Below, in pieces: positions 8,387 through 16,693 of a stretch of 64,000 nt of DNA. The DNA comes from a bacterium. GTDB taxonomy: Bacteria; Sumerlaeota; Sumerlaeia; MVZB01. The number at the start of each line of letters is the position of its first letter. The stretch's first letter is position 1. Where the stretch lies: NCBI GenBank assembly GCA_021372575.1, contig JAJFUE010000013.1, positions 1 through 64,000 on the forward strand. The letters are read 5' to 3'. A model generated the notes under the pieces. It saw only the letters and a program-made list of their open reading frames with translations. It had not been told where the DNA came from and did no database searches. Position numbers and translations under genes: made by a program.

Positions 8387-8860
8387 ATGAAATTACTGAA
8401 TAACAGGGCCATGGCGCGGGGGTTTGTGCTGCTTGAGGTGATCGTTTCCTTGACGATCCTCGGGGTGGCGGTGGCGGCGTTGATGCGGTCGTTCACGCAA
8501 TCGTTTCGCGCGGCCAAGATCATGGAGATCCAGACGCAGGCCAGCTTCCTCGCCCAGCAACTGATGGACGAATTCGAGGTCTATCCGCCGGCGGAAAGAT
8601 CGGCCGACGCCGGATTCGGTGACAGCTACCCGAACTATTGGTATCGGGTGAAAAAGGAATACGTCACGCCGCATTACCGGCTGCCGGGGGGCAAGAACGA
8701 CATCGACAGATTCTTCGCGACGCGCATGCTGACAATCGAAATCCATTACCAGGACGCGACGATCAAGGACTTTGTGGCGACACGCGTCAATACCGCGATC
8801 GTGGGGTTCGAGAAATTCTCGCAGGGGACAAAGCAGTCATACTCACAAGAACGACAATGA
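8387..8860 (+). CDS. gspI: GspI-type minor pseudopilin
   Basis: A 157-residue protein with short basic leader MKLLNNRAMARG, cleavage Gly12/Phe13, Glu at +5 (FVLLE) and the helix VIVSLTILGVAVAALM typical of GspI. The following ASFLAQQLMDEFEV is also GspI-like. It should join the GspI-J-K tip complex of the pseudopilus. No clear ribosome site exists apart from GAGAGC inside the upstream GAGCACGA repeat. Its TGA overlaps the ATG of gspJ (ATGA at 8857-8860). Confidence 0.85.
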   Translation: MKLLNNRAMARGFVLLEVIVSLTILGVAVAALMRSFTQSFRAAKIMEIQTQASFLAQQLMDEFEVYPPAERSADAGFGDSYPNYWYRVKKEYVTPHYRLPGGKNDIDRFFATRMLTIEIHYQDATIKDFVATRVNTAIVGFEKFSQGTKQSYSQERQ

Positions 8861-10206
8861 ACAAGCAGTTCGCCACACGCCGGCCGCGCGCGGCCTTCAC
8901 GCTGATCGAGGTCATCCTGGCCGTGACGATCTTCGGCCTGACGATGATCGCGATCACGACGGTGATGCGCACGGGCGTGCGGTCGTGGGCGATCGGGCAC
9001 GCGCTTTCGGAGCTGATGCAGAACGTGCGCGTGTCGCAGGACGTGATCGTGCGCGACCTGAATAATATCTGCTACCGGCGCGAGACCGAATACAACCAGA
9101 CGTTCCGCAACCAGATCGAGCGGTTGGGAACCGAGATCATCTCGCAGACGGCGATCGATCCGCGCGACCCGTACAAGAATTTCAATCCGCGCATGATCGA
9201 GAAATTCCTGCCGAGCCAGCGCAACCGGCGAGGCCGCAGCCGGGACGGTGAAAACGAAAACCAGATTTTCCTGGACGAGATCACGCCGCCGATCGACCTG
9301 TCGCTGCGCGGGACGGACAGCGGCACGAACGACCGGATTTCGTTCGTGCGGCGGCAGAATCCCGACTGGAGTCAGCCGGAAAGCACGTGGGGACTGCGGC
9401 GCATCACGTATTACGTGAAGGACAAGGTGCTGTATCGCGAGGAAGGCGACCCGTTTGGCTTCAGGCCCGGCGCGGGGATTTCGAATTTCATCTTCACGCT
9501 CGACCCGACGTTCAACCCGATGGACATGTTCAATTCGGGGACGAACCGCAATTACGCGACGGGAAACCAGTCGCCGCTGTCGCAACTGACGCAGTTCTTC
9601 ACGCCGCCGGTCGAGGCGTCGGACAAGGGCGAGGATAGCCGCGGGCAGTTCCTTCCGCCGTCGATTCATTACACGGAACCGGTCTGCCAGGGCGTCGAGA
9701 CGTTCAATATCTCGTACGGCTACTTCCTCGAGGGGCAGTGGGTCGAGGTCAACACGTGGGACTCCAACTCGATGCAATACCGGAGCACGCTGGACCGCGA
9801 CTTCTTCGGGCAGATGGACCAGAACGCCATCAACAACTTTTTCAGAAGCCCGATGAACCCGTATGACGCCATCAGGTATCGCGCGGACACGAACTTCAAC
9901 GTTTCGCCGGCGTCGATGATGAACCCGTCGATGCAGCAGCCGGACGAACTGCCGGGCTACGTCGCGATCCAGATCGGCATCCGCTCGCCGGAGCTCAAGG
10001 GCAAGCTCTACACGTTCACGATTTTCCACTCGATGCCGCTGGCCGAGGAAACCGACATGAAGTTCGACGAGGATTCGATGATGACGGCCAACTCGGACCC
10101 GAGATACCGGGACCTCGGCACGCGGCGCTACTCGCGGCGCGACTCGAACAAGACCGGACGGTTCGAACACTCGACGAGATCGCGGAATTATTCGAGAAGG
10201 CATTAG
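8857..10206 (+). CDS. gspJ: GspJ-type minor pseudopilin (large)
   Basis: Start chosen at the ATG overlapping the gspI stop because it places the prepilin signal correctly: MNKQFATRRPRAA followed by FTLIEVILAVTIFGLTMIAI with Glu at +5. The residue before Phe is Ala rather than the usual Gly, which is tolerated by some prepilin peptidases but worth noting. The protein is 449 residues, about twice the usual GspJ length; the extra is a long soluble C-terminal domain rich in Asn, Asp and Arg. The longer in-frame ORF from 8638 would run inside gspI and is not used. Confidence 0.8.
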   Translation: MNKQFATRRPRAAFTLIEVILAVTIFGLTMIAITTVMRTGVRSWAIGHALSELMQNVRVSQDVIVRDLNNICYRRETEYNQTFRNQIERLGTEIISQTAIDPRDPYKNFNPRMIEKFLPSQRNRRGRSRDGENENQIFLDEITPPIDLSLRGTDSGTNDRISFVRRQNPDWSQPESTWGLRRITYYVKDKVLYREEGDPFGFRPGAGISNFIFTLDPTFNPMDMFNSGTNRNYATGNQSPLSQLTQFFTPPVEASDKGEDSRGQFLPPSIHYTEPVCQGVETFNISYGYFLEGQWVEVNTWDSNSMQYRSTLDRDFFGQMDQNAINNFFRSPMNPYDAIRYRADTNFNVSPASMMNPSMQQPDELPGYVAIQIGIRSPELKGKLYTFTIFHSMPLAEETDMKFDEDSMMTANSDPRYRDLGTRRYSRRDSNKTGRFEHSTRSRNYSRRH

Positions 10207-10220
10207 CGAGGGGAATGGCG

Positions 10221-10286
10221 AAAGGACTTAAAGGACCCAAAGGACCAGGGAGATCGATTACGATTACGAGCACGAGCACGAACGAA
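10221..10286. repeat. GGACTTAAAGGACCC units plus CGATTACGAGCACGA units
   Basis: Two repeat families side by side: 10221-10250 (GGACTTAAA/GGACCCAAA) and 10255-10286 (CGATTA/GAGCACGA). They end 5 nt before the gspK start, so the gspK translation signal lies within or next to the repeat. Confidence 0.85.
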
Positions 10287-10291
10287 AGAAT

Positions 10292-11518
10292 ATGATGATC
10301 ACACGGTGCGGGAAATCTTCAATGAGGATGCTTGACGGCAACGGGCGGCGCGGGGCGCTGCTTGTGTTGACGCTGTGGCTCATCATCGTGCTGATGGTGA
10401 TGGCCTATTCGCTGAGCTACGAAATGCGGATCGGGATGAAGATGACGAGCCAGGGGCGCAAGCGCGTGGAGGCGCTCGGGCTGGCGCGCGCGGGCCTGGC
10501 CAAGGGCGTCACGGACCTCAAGAACGACCAGATGCTGAAGGTCTCGGAAGGGCTTTACAACAACGACCACCTGAAGGACATCTGGGCGCTCGAGGACGAC
10601 AAGACCGACGTCAAGCTGGGCGAAGGGACCTACACGGTGCGCATCATCGACGAACAGGGAAAGATCGACGTCAACATGCTGCGGCCGGAATCGATCAACG
10701 CGATCAAATACCTGCTCAAATACGTGAGCGACGTCAAGGACGACGACGCGGAACTGATGGCGAACGCGCTCATCGATTTCCTGGACACCGACAACAAGCC
10801 GATCACGGGCGAGGACGAAAGCGAAGCACAGTTTTACACGGCCGAGGGGTGGAGCCGATTCTCCGACAGCCTGCCCGAGGGATGGGAGTTCCGCCCGAAG
10901 AACGACCGGCTGCTGAACATCGATGAATTGATGGAAGTGCCGGGATTCACGCGCGAGGTTTTATACGGCAAGAGCGGCAAGGTGCCGTTGAACCCGATCG
11001 ACCGGCTTGACTCGAAGAAACGCTCGACGGCGCTGGTCGATTACCTGACGGTCGGGCAGGGCGGTCCGGTGAACATCAACACGGCGCCGGTCGAAGTGTA
11101 TGGCGCGCTGCTGTCGATCGGGCAGCAGGGGCGCGTGGACGTAAGGCGCGCGGCGTCGGCGATCGACGAACTGCGCAAGGACCTCACGAACCGGCGCGGC
11201 AAGAACGGGACCGGATTCATGAGCCCGGCGCAGCTTTCCGAAGCCAAGGTTGATCCGGTCCTGCTGCAGGGCATGTTGCAAAGCCCGCTCGGCGTGTCGT
11301 CGCGCGAATACACGATTATTTCGCGCGGGAGGATGGGGGCGGTCAGCCAGACGCTCGAGGCGCGCGTCGTGATTTCGCTGCAAAGCTACAACCTCGACGT
11401 CAAGGGCGAGCCCGGCCTGCAATACATTCACGACCTCAAGGCGATGGGATTCCTGAAGAACCGGCCCGACTTCATCGTCGATCCGGTGCTCAAGGTCACG
11501 CAGATGAAGCAGTATTAG
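10292..11518 (+). CDS. gspK: GspK-type minor pseudopilin
   Basis: A 408-residue protein. The leader ends GNGRRG, followed by ALLVLTLWLIIVLMVMAYSLSYEMR. Glu at +5 is absent, a hallmark of GspK. The large soluble part has GspK-type features: EQGKIDVNMLRPESINAI, an insertion with a TDNKPITGEDESE stretch that resembles the calcium-site region, and a helix-hairpin-helix-like PVNINTAPVEV. GspK caps the pseudopilus with GspI and GspJ. ATGs at 10292, 10295 and 10322 are possible; the last two give a leader closer to family length. Confidence 0.88.
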   Translation: MMITRCGKSSMRMLDGNGRRGALLVLTLWLIIVLMVMAYSLSYEMRIGMKMTSQGRKRVEALGLARAGLAKGVTDLKNDQMLKVSEGLYNNDHLKDIWALEDDKTDVKLGEGTYTVRIIDEQGKIDVNMLRPESINAIKYLLKYVSDVKDDDAELMANALIDFLDTDNKPITGEDESEAQFYTAEGWSRFSDSLPEGWEFRPKNDRLLNIDELMEVPGFTREVLYGKSGKVPLNPIDRLDSKKRSTALVDYLTVGQGGPVNINTAPVEVYGALLSIGQQGRVDVRRAASAIDELRKDLTNRRGKNGTGFMSPAQLSEAKVDPVLLQGMLQSPLGVSSREYTIISRGRMGAVSQTLEARVVISLQSYNLDVKGEPGLQYIHDLKAMGFLKNRPDFIVDPVLKVTQMKQY

Positions 11519-11530
11519 CCGCGCCGCACG

Positions 11531-11657
11531 CGGAAATCCGAAATCCGAATTTCGAAATCCGAAAAAGATGCAATATCCGTTCGTATTGTGATAAGCATTT
11601 TATGTTTTAATATTCGGGTTTGCTTCGTATTTCGATATTCGAATTTCGGATTTTTCC
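11531..11657. repeat. GAAATCCGAAATCCG / GAATTTCGGATTT inverted repeats
   Basis: CGAAATCC-type units at 11531-11562 and their inverted form (CGAATTTCGGATTT) at 11640-11655 flank an AT-rich centre. The 3' half extends into a possible upstream start (11620) of the next gene and would encode ISIFEFRIF, which is why that start was not used. Confidence 0.75.
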
Positions 11658-11658
11658 A

Positions 11659-13203
11659 ATGGCCGATATTCTTTTCAATTTTCAGGATGTCGTGGTGGCG
11701 CTGGCGGGGCGGCGCGTGCTGGATGGGCTTTGCTGGGAGCTGCGCGCGGGGGATTGCGCCGTGCTGCTCGGGCCCAGCGGCAGCGGGAAGACGGTTTTCC
11801 TGCACACGCTGCTGGGGCTGATTACGCCGGATGAAGGGCGGGTCGAGCGGCCGGGGCTGGATGGCGAACTGTTCAGCCAGGCGGCGGTCATGTTCCAGGA
11901 GGACGCGCTGCTCGACGAGCGCACGGTCGAAGCGAACATCGCGCTGGCAATCGAGGAGCGCGCGGACCTGTTCAGCGGGCCGTTTTCGGCGAAGACCGAC
12001 CATGCGATCGACGAGGTGCTGCGCGAGGTGCGGCTGGATCCGAAGCAGGTTCGGCGGGCGCTGCCATCGGCATTGTCGGGAGGCATGCGAAGGAGAGTCG
12101 CGCTGGCGCGGGCACTGGTGAGGCGGCCGAAGGTTCTGATCGCCGATGAGCCGACGACGGGACTGGACCCGGCTTCATCGGCGGCGATCTACGATCTGCT
12201 TGGCAGCCTGATCCGCAAGCGCGGGATGAGCGCGGTGATCATCACGCACGACCCATCGTGCGCGAGCCGGCTTGGGTATCCGGTCTATTTTTTCTCGCCG
12301 GTCGAGGGGCGCATGCCGAGGTGGCCGGCGCCGGAAGGGGTGTCGCCGGAGGAGCGGCACAAGTCGCTGCTGCTGTGGATGCACGACCAGATCGACGCGC
12401 ACATGGCGCGCCGGACGAATGCGAATGTTTTGGAGCAGGAACTCCCCTCGCCCGTCGATGTCCTGCGATCGTGGCCGATGCGGTTCGTCGATGGGCTCGG
12501 CGCGGTGGGGCTGATCATGGCGAACCTTGCGTGGCCGCCAAGCATCGCACTGCTGCTGAGGAATTTCGTACAGTGGGGCGTCGGGTCGATCCCGCTGACG
12601 GCATTAATATTTGTCTTGCTCGGGGTCGTGATGCAGGCGCAGTCGGAGGCGGGTTTGCTGCGGTATGGCGCATCGCGTTATTTGCCGGAGTTTGTCGCGC
12701 TGAGCCTGTTGCGGCTGTCGCCGATCCTGACGGGATTTCTTGTGGCCGGGCGGTGCGGATCGGCGATCAGCGCGCATACGGGATACATGCAGCTTTCGGG
12801 GCAGTTCCGCGTGCTGCGGACGATGCGCGTCGATCCGGAGCGCGGATTTTTCCCGCCGCTGTTCTGGTCGCTGGTGGCGGCGGTGCCGATGCTGGCGGTC
12901 GCTGGAATCGGGCTCGGGGCGCTGGGGGCGCTGATCGTGCTGGCCTCGCCGCTGTCTCATGCTCGAATCGGTCCGGATTTTTTCATGAACGATTTTCCGG
13001 TGCATTTAAGCGGCGGGGATATCGCCATTGTGATCGTTAAGGGAATGCTGATCGGCGCGGGGATCGCGTTGATCGCGTTCGGCGGCGGGGCGAGGCCGAA
13101 GCGCTCGCCGGCCGAGGTAACCAGCGCCATCACCGGCGGGCTCGTCGCCGCGTTCATCTGGATCACGGTGGTTGATACAGTCGTGAGCTTGATGTTTCCG
13201 TGA
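11659..13203 (+). CDS. Mla-type ABC transporter: ATPase fused to MlaE permease
   Basis: A single 514-residue polypeptide. Residues 1-250 are an MlaF/Ttg2A-like ATPase: Walker A GPSGSGKT at 38-45, signature LSGGM at 139-143, Walker B ending DEP at 163-165, His197. Residues about 255-514 are an MlaE-family permease (VAGRCGSAISAHTGYM, then MRVDP) with five or so hydrophobic segments. MlaFE normally are two proteins that move phospholipids between inner and outer membrane with MlaD/MCE partners; no MCE-domain gene is next to it. ATG at 11659 is preferred over 11620, which lies in a repeat. The stop is directly followed by tandem repeats. Confidence 0.85.
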   Translation: MADILFNFQDVVVALAGRRVLDGLCWELRAGDCAVLLGPSGSGKTVFLHTLLGLITPDEGRVERPGLDGELFSQAAVMFQEDALLDERTVEANIALAIEERADLFSGPFSAKTDHAIDEVLREVRLDPKQVRRALPSALSGGMRRRVALARALVRRPKVLIADEPTTGLDPASSAAIYDLLGSLIRKRGMSAVIITHDPSCASRLGYPVYFFSPVEGRMPRWPAPEGVSPEERHKSLLLWMHDQIDAHMARRTNANVLEQELPSPVDVLRSWPMRFVDGLGAVGLIMANLAWPPSIALLLRNFVQWGVGSIPLTALIFVLLGVVMQAQSEAGLLRYGASRYLPEFVALSLLRLSPILTGFLVAGRCGSAISAHTGYMQLSGQFRVLRTMRVDPERGFFPPLFWSLVAAVPMLAVAGIGLGALGALIVLASPLSHARIGPDFFMNDFPVHLSGGDIAIVIVKGMLIGAGIALIAFGGGARPKRSPAEVTSAITGGLVAAFIWITVVDTVVSLMFP

Positions 13204-13220
13204 GGGGTTAAAAAATTGGG

Positions 13221-13305
13221 GTGATGGGACCTATGGGACTGATGGGACCTATGGGAATATTGGGAATATTGGGATCGATTACGATTACGAGCACGAGCAC
13301 GAACG
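13221..13305. repeat. GGGACCTAT units plus CGATTACGAGCACGA units
   Basis: 13221-13273 holds six 9-nt units of the ATGGGACCT/ATTGGGAAT type; 13276-13305 holds CGATTA and GAGCACGA units. The pairing of these two families repeats the arrangement before gspK. It lies between the convergent Mla fusion gene and lexA. Confidence 0.85.
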
Positions 13306-13332
13306 TGGTTGCCGCCTGTAGTGAGATCAGAA

Positions 13333-13953
13333 TCAGCGATAGCGGCGCATGAGGCCGATGACGATGCCTTGGATTTGGACTTGCGAGGCGTGGAAGCGCA
13401 TGGGGGCCATCGTTTCGTTGGCGGGCTTGAGCATGATCATGTCGCCCTCGGGGTAGAAGCGCTTGACGGTTGCTTCGGCGCCGTCGATGAGGGCAACGAC
13501 GGTCTGGCCGGGCTCGGCCTTGCGGCGGCTTTCGACGACGATCAGGTCGCCGTCGCGGATGCCGTCGTCGATCATCGAGCTGCCGCGGACGCGCAGGACG
13601 AAACTGTCGCGCGAGCGGCCGAGCATGTCGCGCGGGATCTCGATTGGCTCGGAGTTTTCGATGGCCTCAATCGGCAGGCCGGCGGCGACTTCGCCCATGA
13701 GCGGCAGGGTCGTGACGGTCGCGGCTGAGACGGACTCGGCGGCCGCGGGAACGAGCTCGATCGAGCGACTGTGGTTCCAGTTGCGCTTGATGAGACCCTT
13801 GCTTTCGAGGTTTTGCAGGTGCTTGTGGACGGTGGCGAGCGAAGAGAGGCCCATGCGCCGGCCGATTTCCTCGAGGGTCGGCGAGTAGCCGAGCTCGCGA
13901 ATGAAGCTGTCGATGCAGTCGATCATTTCGCGCTGGCGACGGGTCAGATACAT
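13333..13953 (-). CDS. lexA: LexA SOS repressor
   Basis: A 206-residue LexA with an N-terminal winged helix (RQREMIDCI, GYSPTLEEIGRRMGLSS, HLQNLESKGLIKR), self-cleavage bond Ala91-Gly92 (GEVAAGLP), catalytic Ser126 (RGSSM) and Lys164 (ATVKRF). It represses DNA-damage genes until RecA filaments stimulate autocleavage. The family-standard length and all catalytic residues are present. A GTGCTGAGTCC repeat sits 15 nt upstream of the ATG (13968-13995). I did not find a clear LexA box in the short upstream gap, so autoregulation is not shown. Confidence 0.96.
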   Translation of the reverse strand: MYLTRRQREMIDCIDSFIRELGYSPTLEEIGRRMGLSSLATVHKHLQNLESKGLIKRNWNHSRSIELVPAAAESVSAATVTTLPLMGEVAAGLPIEAIENSEPIEIPRDMLGRSRDSFVLRVRGSSMIDDGIRDGDLIVVESRRKAEPGQTVVALIDGAEATVKRFYPEGDMIMLKPANETMAPMRFHASQVQIQGIVIGLMRRYR

Positions 13954-13967
13954 AGTACTTCGTCCTT

Positions 13968-13995
13968 AGTGCTGAGTCCTGAGTGCTGAATGCGG
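13968..13995. repeat. AGTGCTGAGTCCTGAGTGCTGA repeat
   Basis: Nearly identical to 463-490; relatives at 17750-17773 and 48312-48334, with looser ones at 59575-59608 and 19599-19630. Placed just upstream of lexA. Confidence 0.85.
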
Positions 13996-14066
13996 CAAAA
14001 AATCAGCACATCCGAACAGATGAAATATAAGCGAAAGTAAGACGAAATTAAAGCGAAAAGAGAATG

Positions 14067-14723
14067 CTATGGGTGCCAGGTTTCGATTTCGGGCGTGGGG
14101 GGATGTTCGCGGATGTAAGTTGTGAAGTCGTCGTACGCGCGCACGCCGCCGGCGAGGACGGCCTTGTAGATATCGATGCCGCGGAATTTGGTCCCGTTGG
14201 CAGAGGCGGCGTTTTTGATCGTGAGGATGGCGCGGCGGGTCTCATCGGTGAGGGCGCGCTGCATGGCGGTCGCGAGGCCGTCCGCGAGCCCGGCGTGCGG
14301 ATGAGCGAACGGGACGAGCCAGTTGTCGATGTCCCAGAGAACGCCTTCGTTATCCTCGTAATCGATGCGCCAATACAGACCGGGATCGGTCGGCGTGTTC
14401 ATGAAATTGCAGAATTGGATCTGCCTGACGCCTTCGACCTCGGCGAAAGATTGGATGGTTTCGAAACCGGCGCGGATCGTGGGGCGATCGACGTAGATTT
14501 CGAAGTCGATGTTGGGGGTCGCCATGAGGCCGAAACGGACTGAGCCGACGAGGCAGACCTTGCCGACCTTGCCCCAACGCTCGACGAGGCCGAGCTGATC
14601 CATGACCCGATGCGCGCGGGCGCAGAGGTCAGAGGCTTTTTCGAGCAATGGATCGGATCCGGCGGCGGCGGGGCGGTTCATTTGGGTTCTCGGCCAAAGG
14701 GCATGCAGCACGTTGAAAAACAC
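14067..14723 (-). CDS. Nucleotidyltransferase-fold protein of unknown substrate
   Basis: Up to 218 residues. A nucleotidyltransferase-like active site is visible: LVGS at 58-61 and D73/E75 in NIDFEIYVD, matching the GS...[DE]x[DE] pattern. Further conserved-looking motifs are YWRIDYED and WDIDNWLVPFAHP. The overall pattern suggests a predicted nucleotidyltransferase acting on a small molecule or nucleic acid, but the family is not pinned down. The ATG at 14681 (MNRPAAAGS) is an equally plausible start and removes a hydrophobic N-terminal extension. It lies between lexA and the ACT protein on the same strand, with repeats on both sides. Confidence 0.7.
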   Translation of the reverse strand: MFFNVLHALWPRTQMNRPAAAGSDPLLEKASDLCARAHRVMDQLGLVERWGKVGKVCLVGSVRFGLMATPNIDFEIYVDRPTIRAGFETIQSFAEVEGVRQIQFCNFMNTPTDPGLYWRIDYEDNEGVLWDIDNWLVPFAHPHAGLADGLATAMQRALTDETRRAILTIKNAASANGTKFRGIDIYKAVLAGGVRAYDDFTTYIREHPPTPEIETWHP

Positions 14724-14801
14724 AACGCGACCGAATGTTGCAACATAAACAGAACCGGTCCGTCAAGCAGAAAGCGAATGCGGGAAAAGAAAATGGGGCA
14801 A

Positions 14802-14845
14802 ATGGAACCCATGGGTCCCATAGGTCATATAGGTCCTATAGGATG
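14802..14845. repeat. GGTCCTATA-type unit array
   Basis: Degenerate 9-nt units (GGAACCCAT, GGTCCCATA, GGTCATATA, GGTCCTATA), the complement of the family at 134-236 and 13221-13273. It lies between the nucleotidyltransferase-like gene and the ACT-domain gene. Confidence 0.8.
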
Positions 14846-14880
14846 TGGGGGACATATGCGAGCTGCAAGTAACAGGCGCG

Positions 14881-15306
14881 CTACTTGATTGCCTTCAGGA
14901 CCTTGGTCGCTTTTTTCGCGTCGTCGCTGGTGTCAAAGGCGAAATAGACGACCATCTTGCGGCCGATCGCCGCGGCTGAGAGACCGCGCATGTTGACGCC
15001 GGCCTCGGAGAGGGCCCGCGTGATGCGCGCGCCGAGGCCCGGCTTGTCGGGGCCTTCCATGCGCAACGAATGCAGGCTGTCGGTCTTCTCCATGCCAAGG
15101 TTCTTGGCGGCGCGGACCTGCGCGGCGCCCTTGATCGGGGCGACGAACACGACGCCCATGCCGGGGTTATCCGGCGAACGGCGCGCGATCACGAAATCCA
15201 GGCCGGCGCCGGCCTGGGCGAGCGGTTCGAGTTTATCGGCGAGGCCGCCGGGGCGGTCCTGAATTGTGCCGGCATAAACATCGACCTTGCTGATGTCGTA
15301 AGGCAT
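14881..15306 (-). CDS. Tandem ACT-domain protein
   Basis: A 141-residue protein made of two ACT-type repeats: about 5-70 (YAGTIQDRPGGLADKLEPL) and about 80-141 (LRMEGPDKPGLGARITRAL...GVNMRGLSAAAIG). ACT domains bind amino acids or similar small ligands and usually regulate metabolism; there is no attached enzyme here. The start at 15306 is fixed by a GGAGG ribosome site immediately upstream; the much longer frame reaching 15864 runs over the divergent EamA gene and lacks support. The gene is divergent from that transporter, with a 145-nt shared upstream region. Confidence 0.85.
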   Translation of the reverse strand: MPYDISKVDVYAGTIQDRPGGLADKLEPLAQAGAGLDFVIARRSPDNPGMGVVFVAPIKGAAQVRAAKNLGMEKTDSLHSLRMEGPDKPGLGARITRALSEAGVNMRGLSAAAIGRKMVVYFAFDTSDDAKKATKVLKAIK

Positions 15307-15451
15307 CTTCGGATCCTCCGTTTTGGGGTGATAAATCCACAATAAAATCCCGAAGCGCAAACAGGCAAATTTTTTCAGATGGCGAAATCCGCTGACGATC
15401 GCGGCCGAAGATGATAAAGTATGGTCTTCGAGCAGGCTGCCGCCCCGGAGC

Positions 15452-16423
15452 ATGAAGATAGCCCTCCTGCCCACCAGTACCAAATCGCGCGCCACATTGG
15501 CATTCATCACGGTGAGCCTTGCGTGGGGAACGACGTACGCGGGCAACAAAATCGCGGTCGAAACAATCCCTCCATTCGCGCTGGCGGCGATCCGGTTCAT
15601 CATCGCGGGCGTGGTAATGATGGCCGTACTGCGGGCGATGGGGATCGCACTGCCCAAGGCGGGCGAATGGCCGGGGCTGGCGCTGATCGGCGTGCTGCTT
15701 CTCGCGGTGTCCAATTCGTTCATGGCGTACGCATCGCAATACCTGCCGAGCGTGCTGGTCTCGCTGCTGCTCAACATCAGCCCGCTGCTGTATGTCGCGA
15801 TGCAATCGGCACTGGGCGAGCACGTGCCGAAAAAGGCGTGGCGCGGACTGGCGATCGGGTTCATGGGCGTGCTGATCCTGATCGTGCCGAAGGTGATCGT
15901 GGGCGGGCGGTTTAACGTCGATCACCACACGCTGATATCGATCGGGGCGCTGGTGCTGGGACCGCTGGCGTGGAATCTCGGCGCGATTTACGCGACACAC
16001 CGGCCGATCAAGTGCAACCACCTGATGAGCGCGGCGGCGCAAAACCTGGCCGGCGGGATCGGCGCGATGTTCGTGGCGCTTCCGCTTGGCGAAATGAACG
16101 CGCTGGGGCAGGTCAGCACGCGGTCGTGGCTCGCAATGGTTTGGCTGATCATCGTAGGATCGTGGCTCGGCTATGTCGCGTATCTGTATTGCGTGCTGAA
16201 CCTCAGCTCGCCGCGCGTGGCGATCACGACTTACATTAACAACGTCGTGGCGTTGTTTGTGGGGTGGCTGACGCTCGGGGAAATGCTGACCAAACCGATG
16301 CTGCTGGGCGGCGCGGTGCTGCTGGTGGGCGTATGGATCGTGCGCGCGACGACACTGGCGGCGCGGCAGACCAAGCCAAAGACCGAGGCGGTCGCGGCGG
16401 TGGTCGCGAACGCGGAGGAGTAA
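15452..16423 (+). CDS. EamA/DMT-family transporter
   Basis: A 323-residue membrane protein with about ten hydrophobic helices in two EamA repeats (SLAWGTTYAGNKIAVETIPPF near 23-43; LVLGPLAWNLGAIYATHRP near 167). The family exports metabolites such as amino acids or nucleosides; the substrate cannot be inferred. Its divergent neighbour is an ACT-domain protein, which would fit amino-acid sensing, but that is only suggestive. Confidence 0.88.
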   Translation: MKIALLPTSTKSRATLAFITVSLAWGTTYAGNKIAVETIPPFALAAIRFIIAGVVMMAVLRAMGIALPKAGEWPGLALIGVLLLAVSNSFMAYASQYLPSVLVSLLLNISPLLYVAMQSALGEHVPKKAWRGLAIGFMGVLILIVPKVIVGGRFNVDHHTLISIGALVLGPLAWNLGAIYATHRPIKCNHLMSAAAQNLAGGIGAMFVALPLGEMNALGQVSTRSWLAMVWLIIVGSWLGYVAYLYCVLNLSSPRVAITTYINNVVALFVGWLTLGEMLTKPMLLGGAVLLVGVWIVRATTLAARQTKPKTEAVAAVVANAEE

Positions 16424-16439
16424 ACCTCGCGAACGGTGG

Positions 16440-16632
16440 TTTTCGTCGCAGAGGAGCAGAGATTGGGCAGAGGGCGCAGAGAAGTTTTTGGAATTTTTAC
16501 GCCAAGCCGCCAAGATTCTTTGATCTTCTTATTCCAGAAATTCTCAGCAACTCTGATGATCTCTGCTTCTATGCGACAAAATTCATGGCGGTCCTGGCGG
16601 CTTGGCGTTGCTTCGGCTTTCGTCGAGACTTT
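16440..16632. repeat. CGCAGAG / CTCTG-type low-complexity region
   Basis: The gap before rlmN contains GCAGAG-rich sequence (16448-16485), then the complementary CTCTG-rich sequence (16552-16580), and GGCGGCTTGGCG-type units. Similar text occurs at 1805-1858, 18818-18860, 20753-20800 and in the edge ORF near 505-555. No gene is seen. Confidence 0.6.
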
Positions 16633-16693
16633 TAACAAGCTATAATTGAATGGCGTGCGCGGTCTGGTAATTCAAGGCACATCGGAGTTTTTC

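Noticed and set aside
8638-8856. Extended N-terminus of GspJ
   Set aside because: Would overlap gspI throughout and displace the prepilin signal; the ATG at 8857 overlapping the gspI stop is correct.
8746-10203. 485-codon minus-strand frame opposite gspJ
   Set aside because: Shadow of gspJ with Arg/Val-rich composition.
13954-14066. LexA operator upstream of lexA
   Set aside because: The short AT-rich gap contains no clear CTG-N10-CAG or GAAC-N4-GTTC palindrome.
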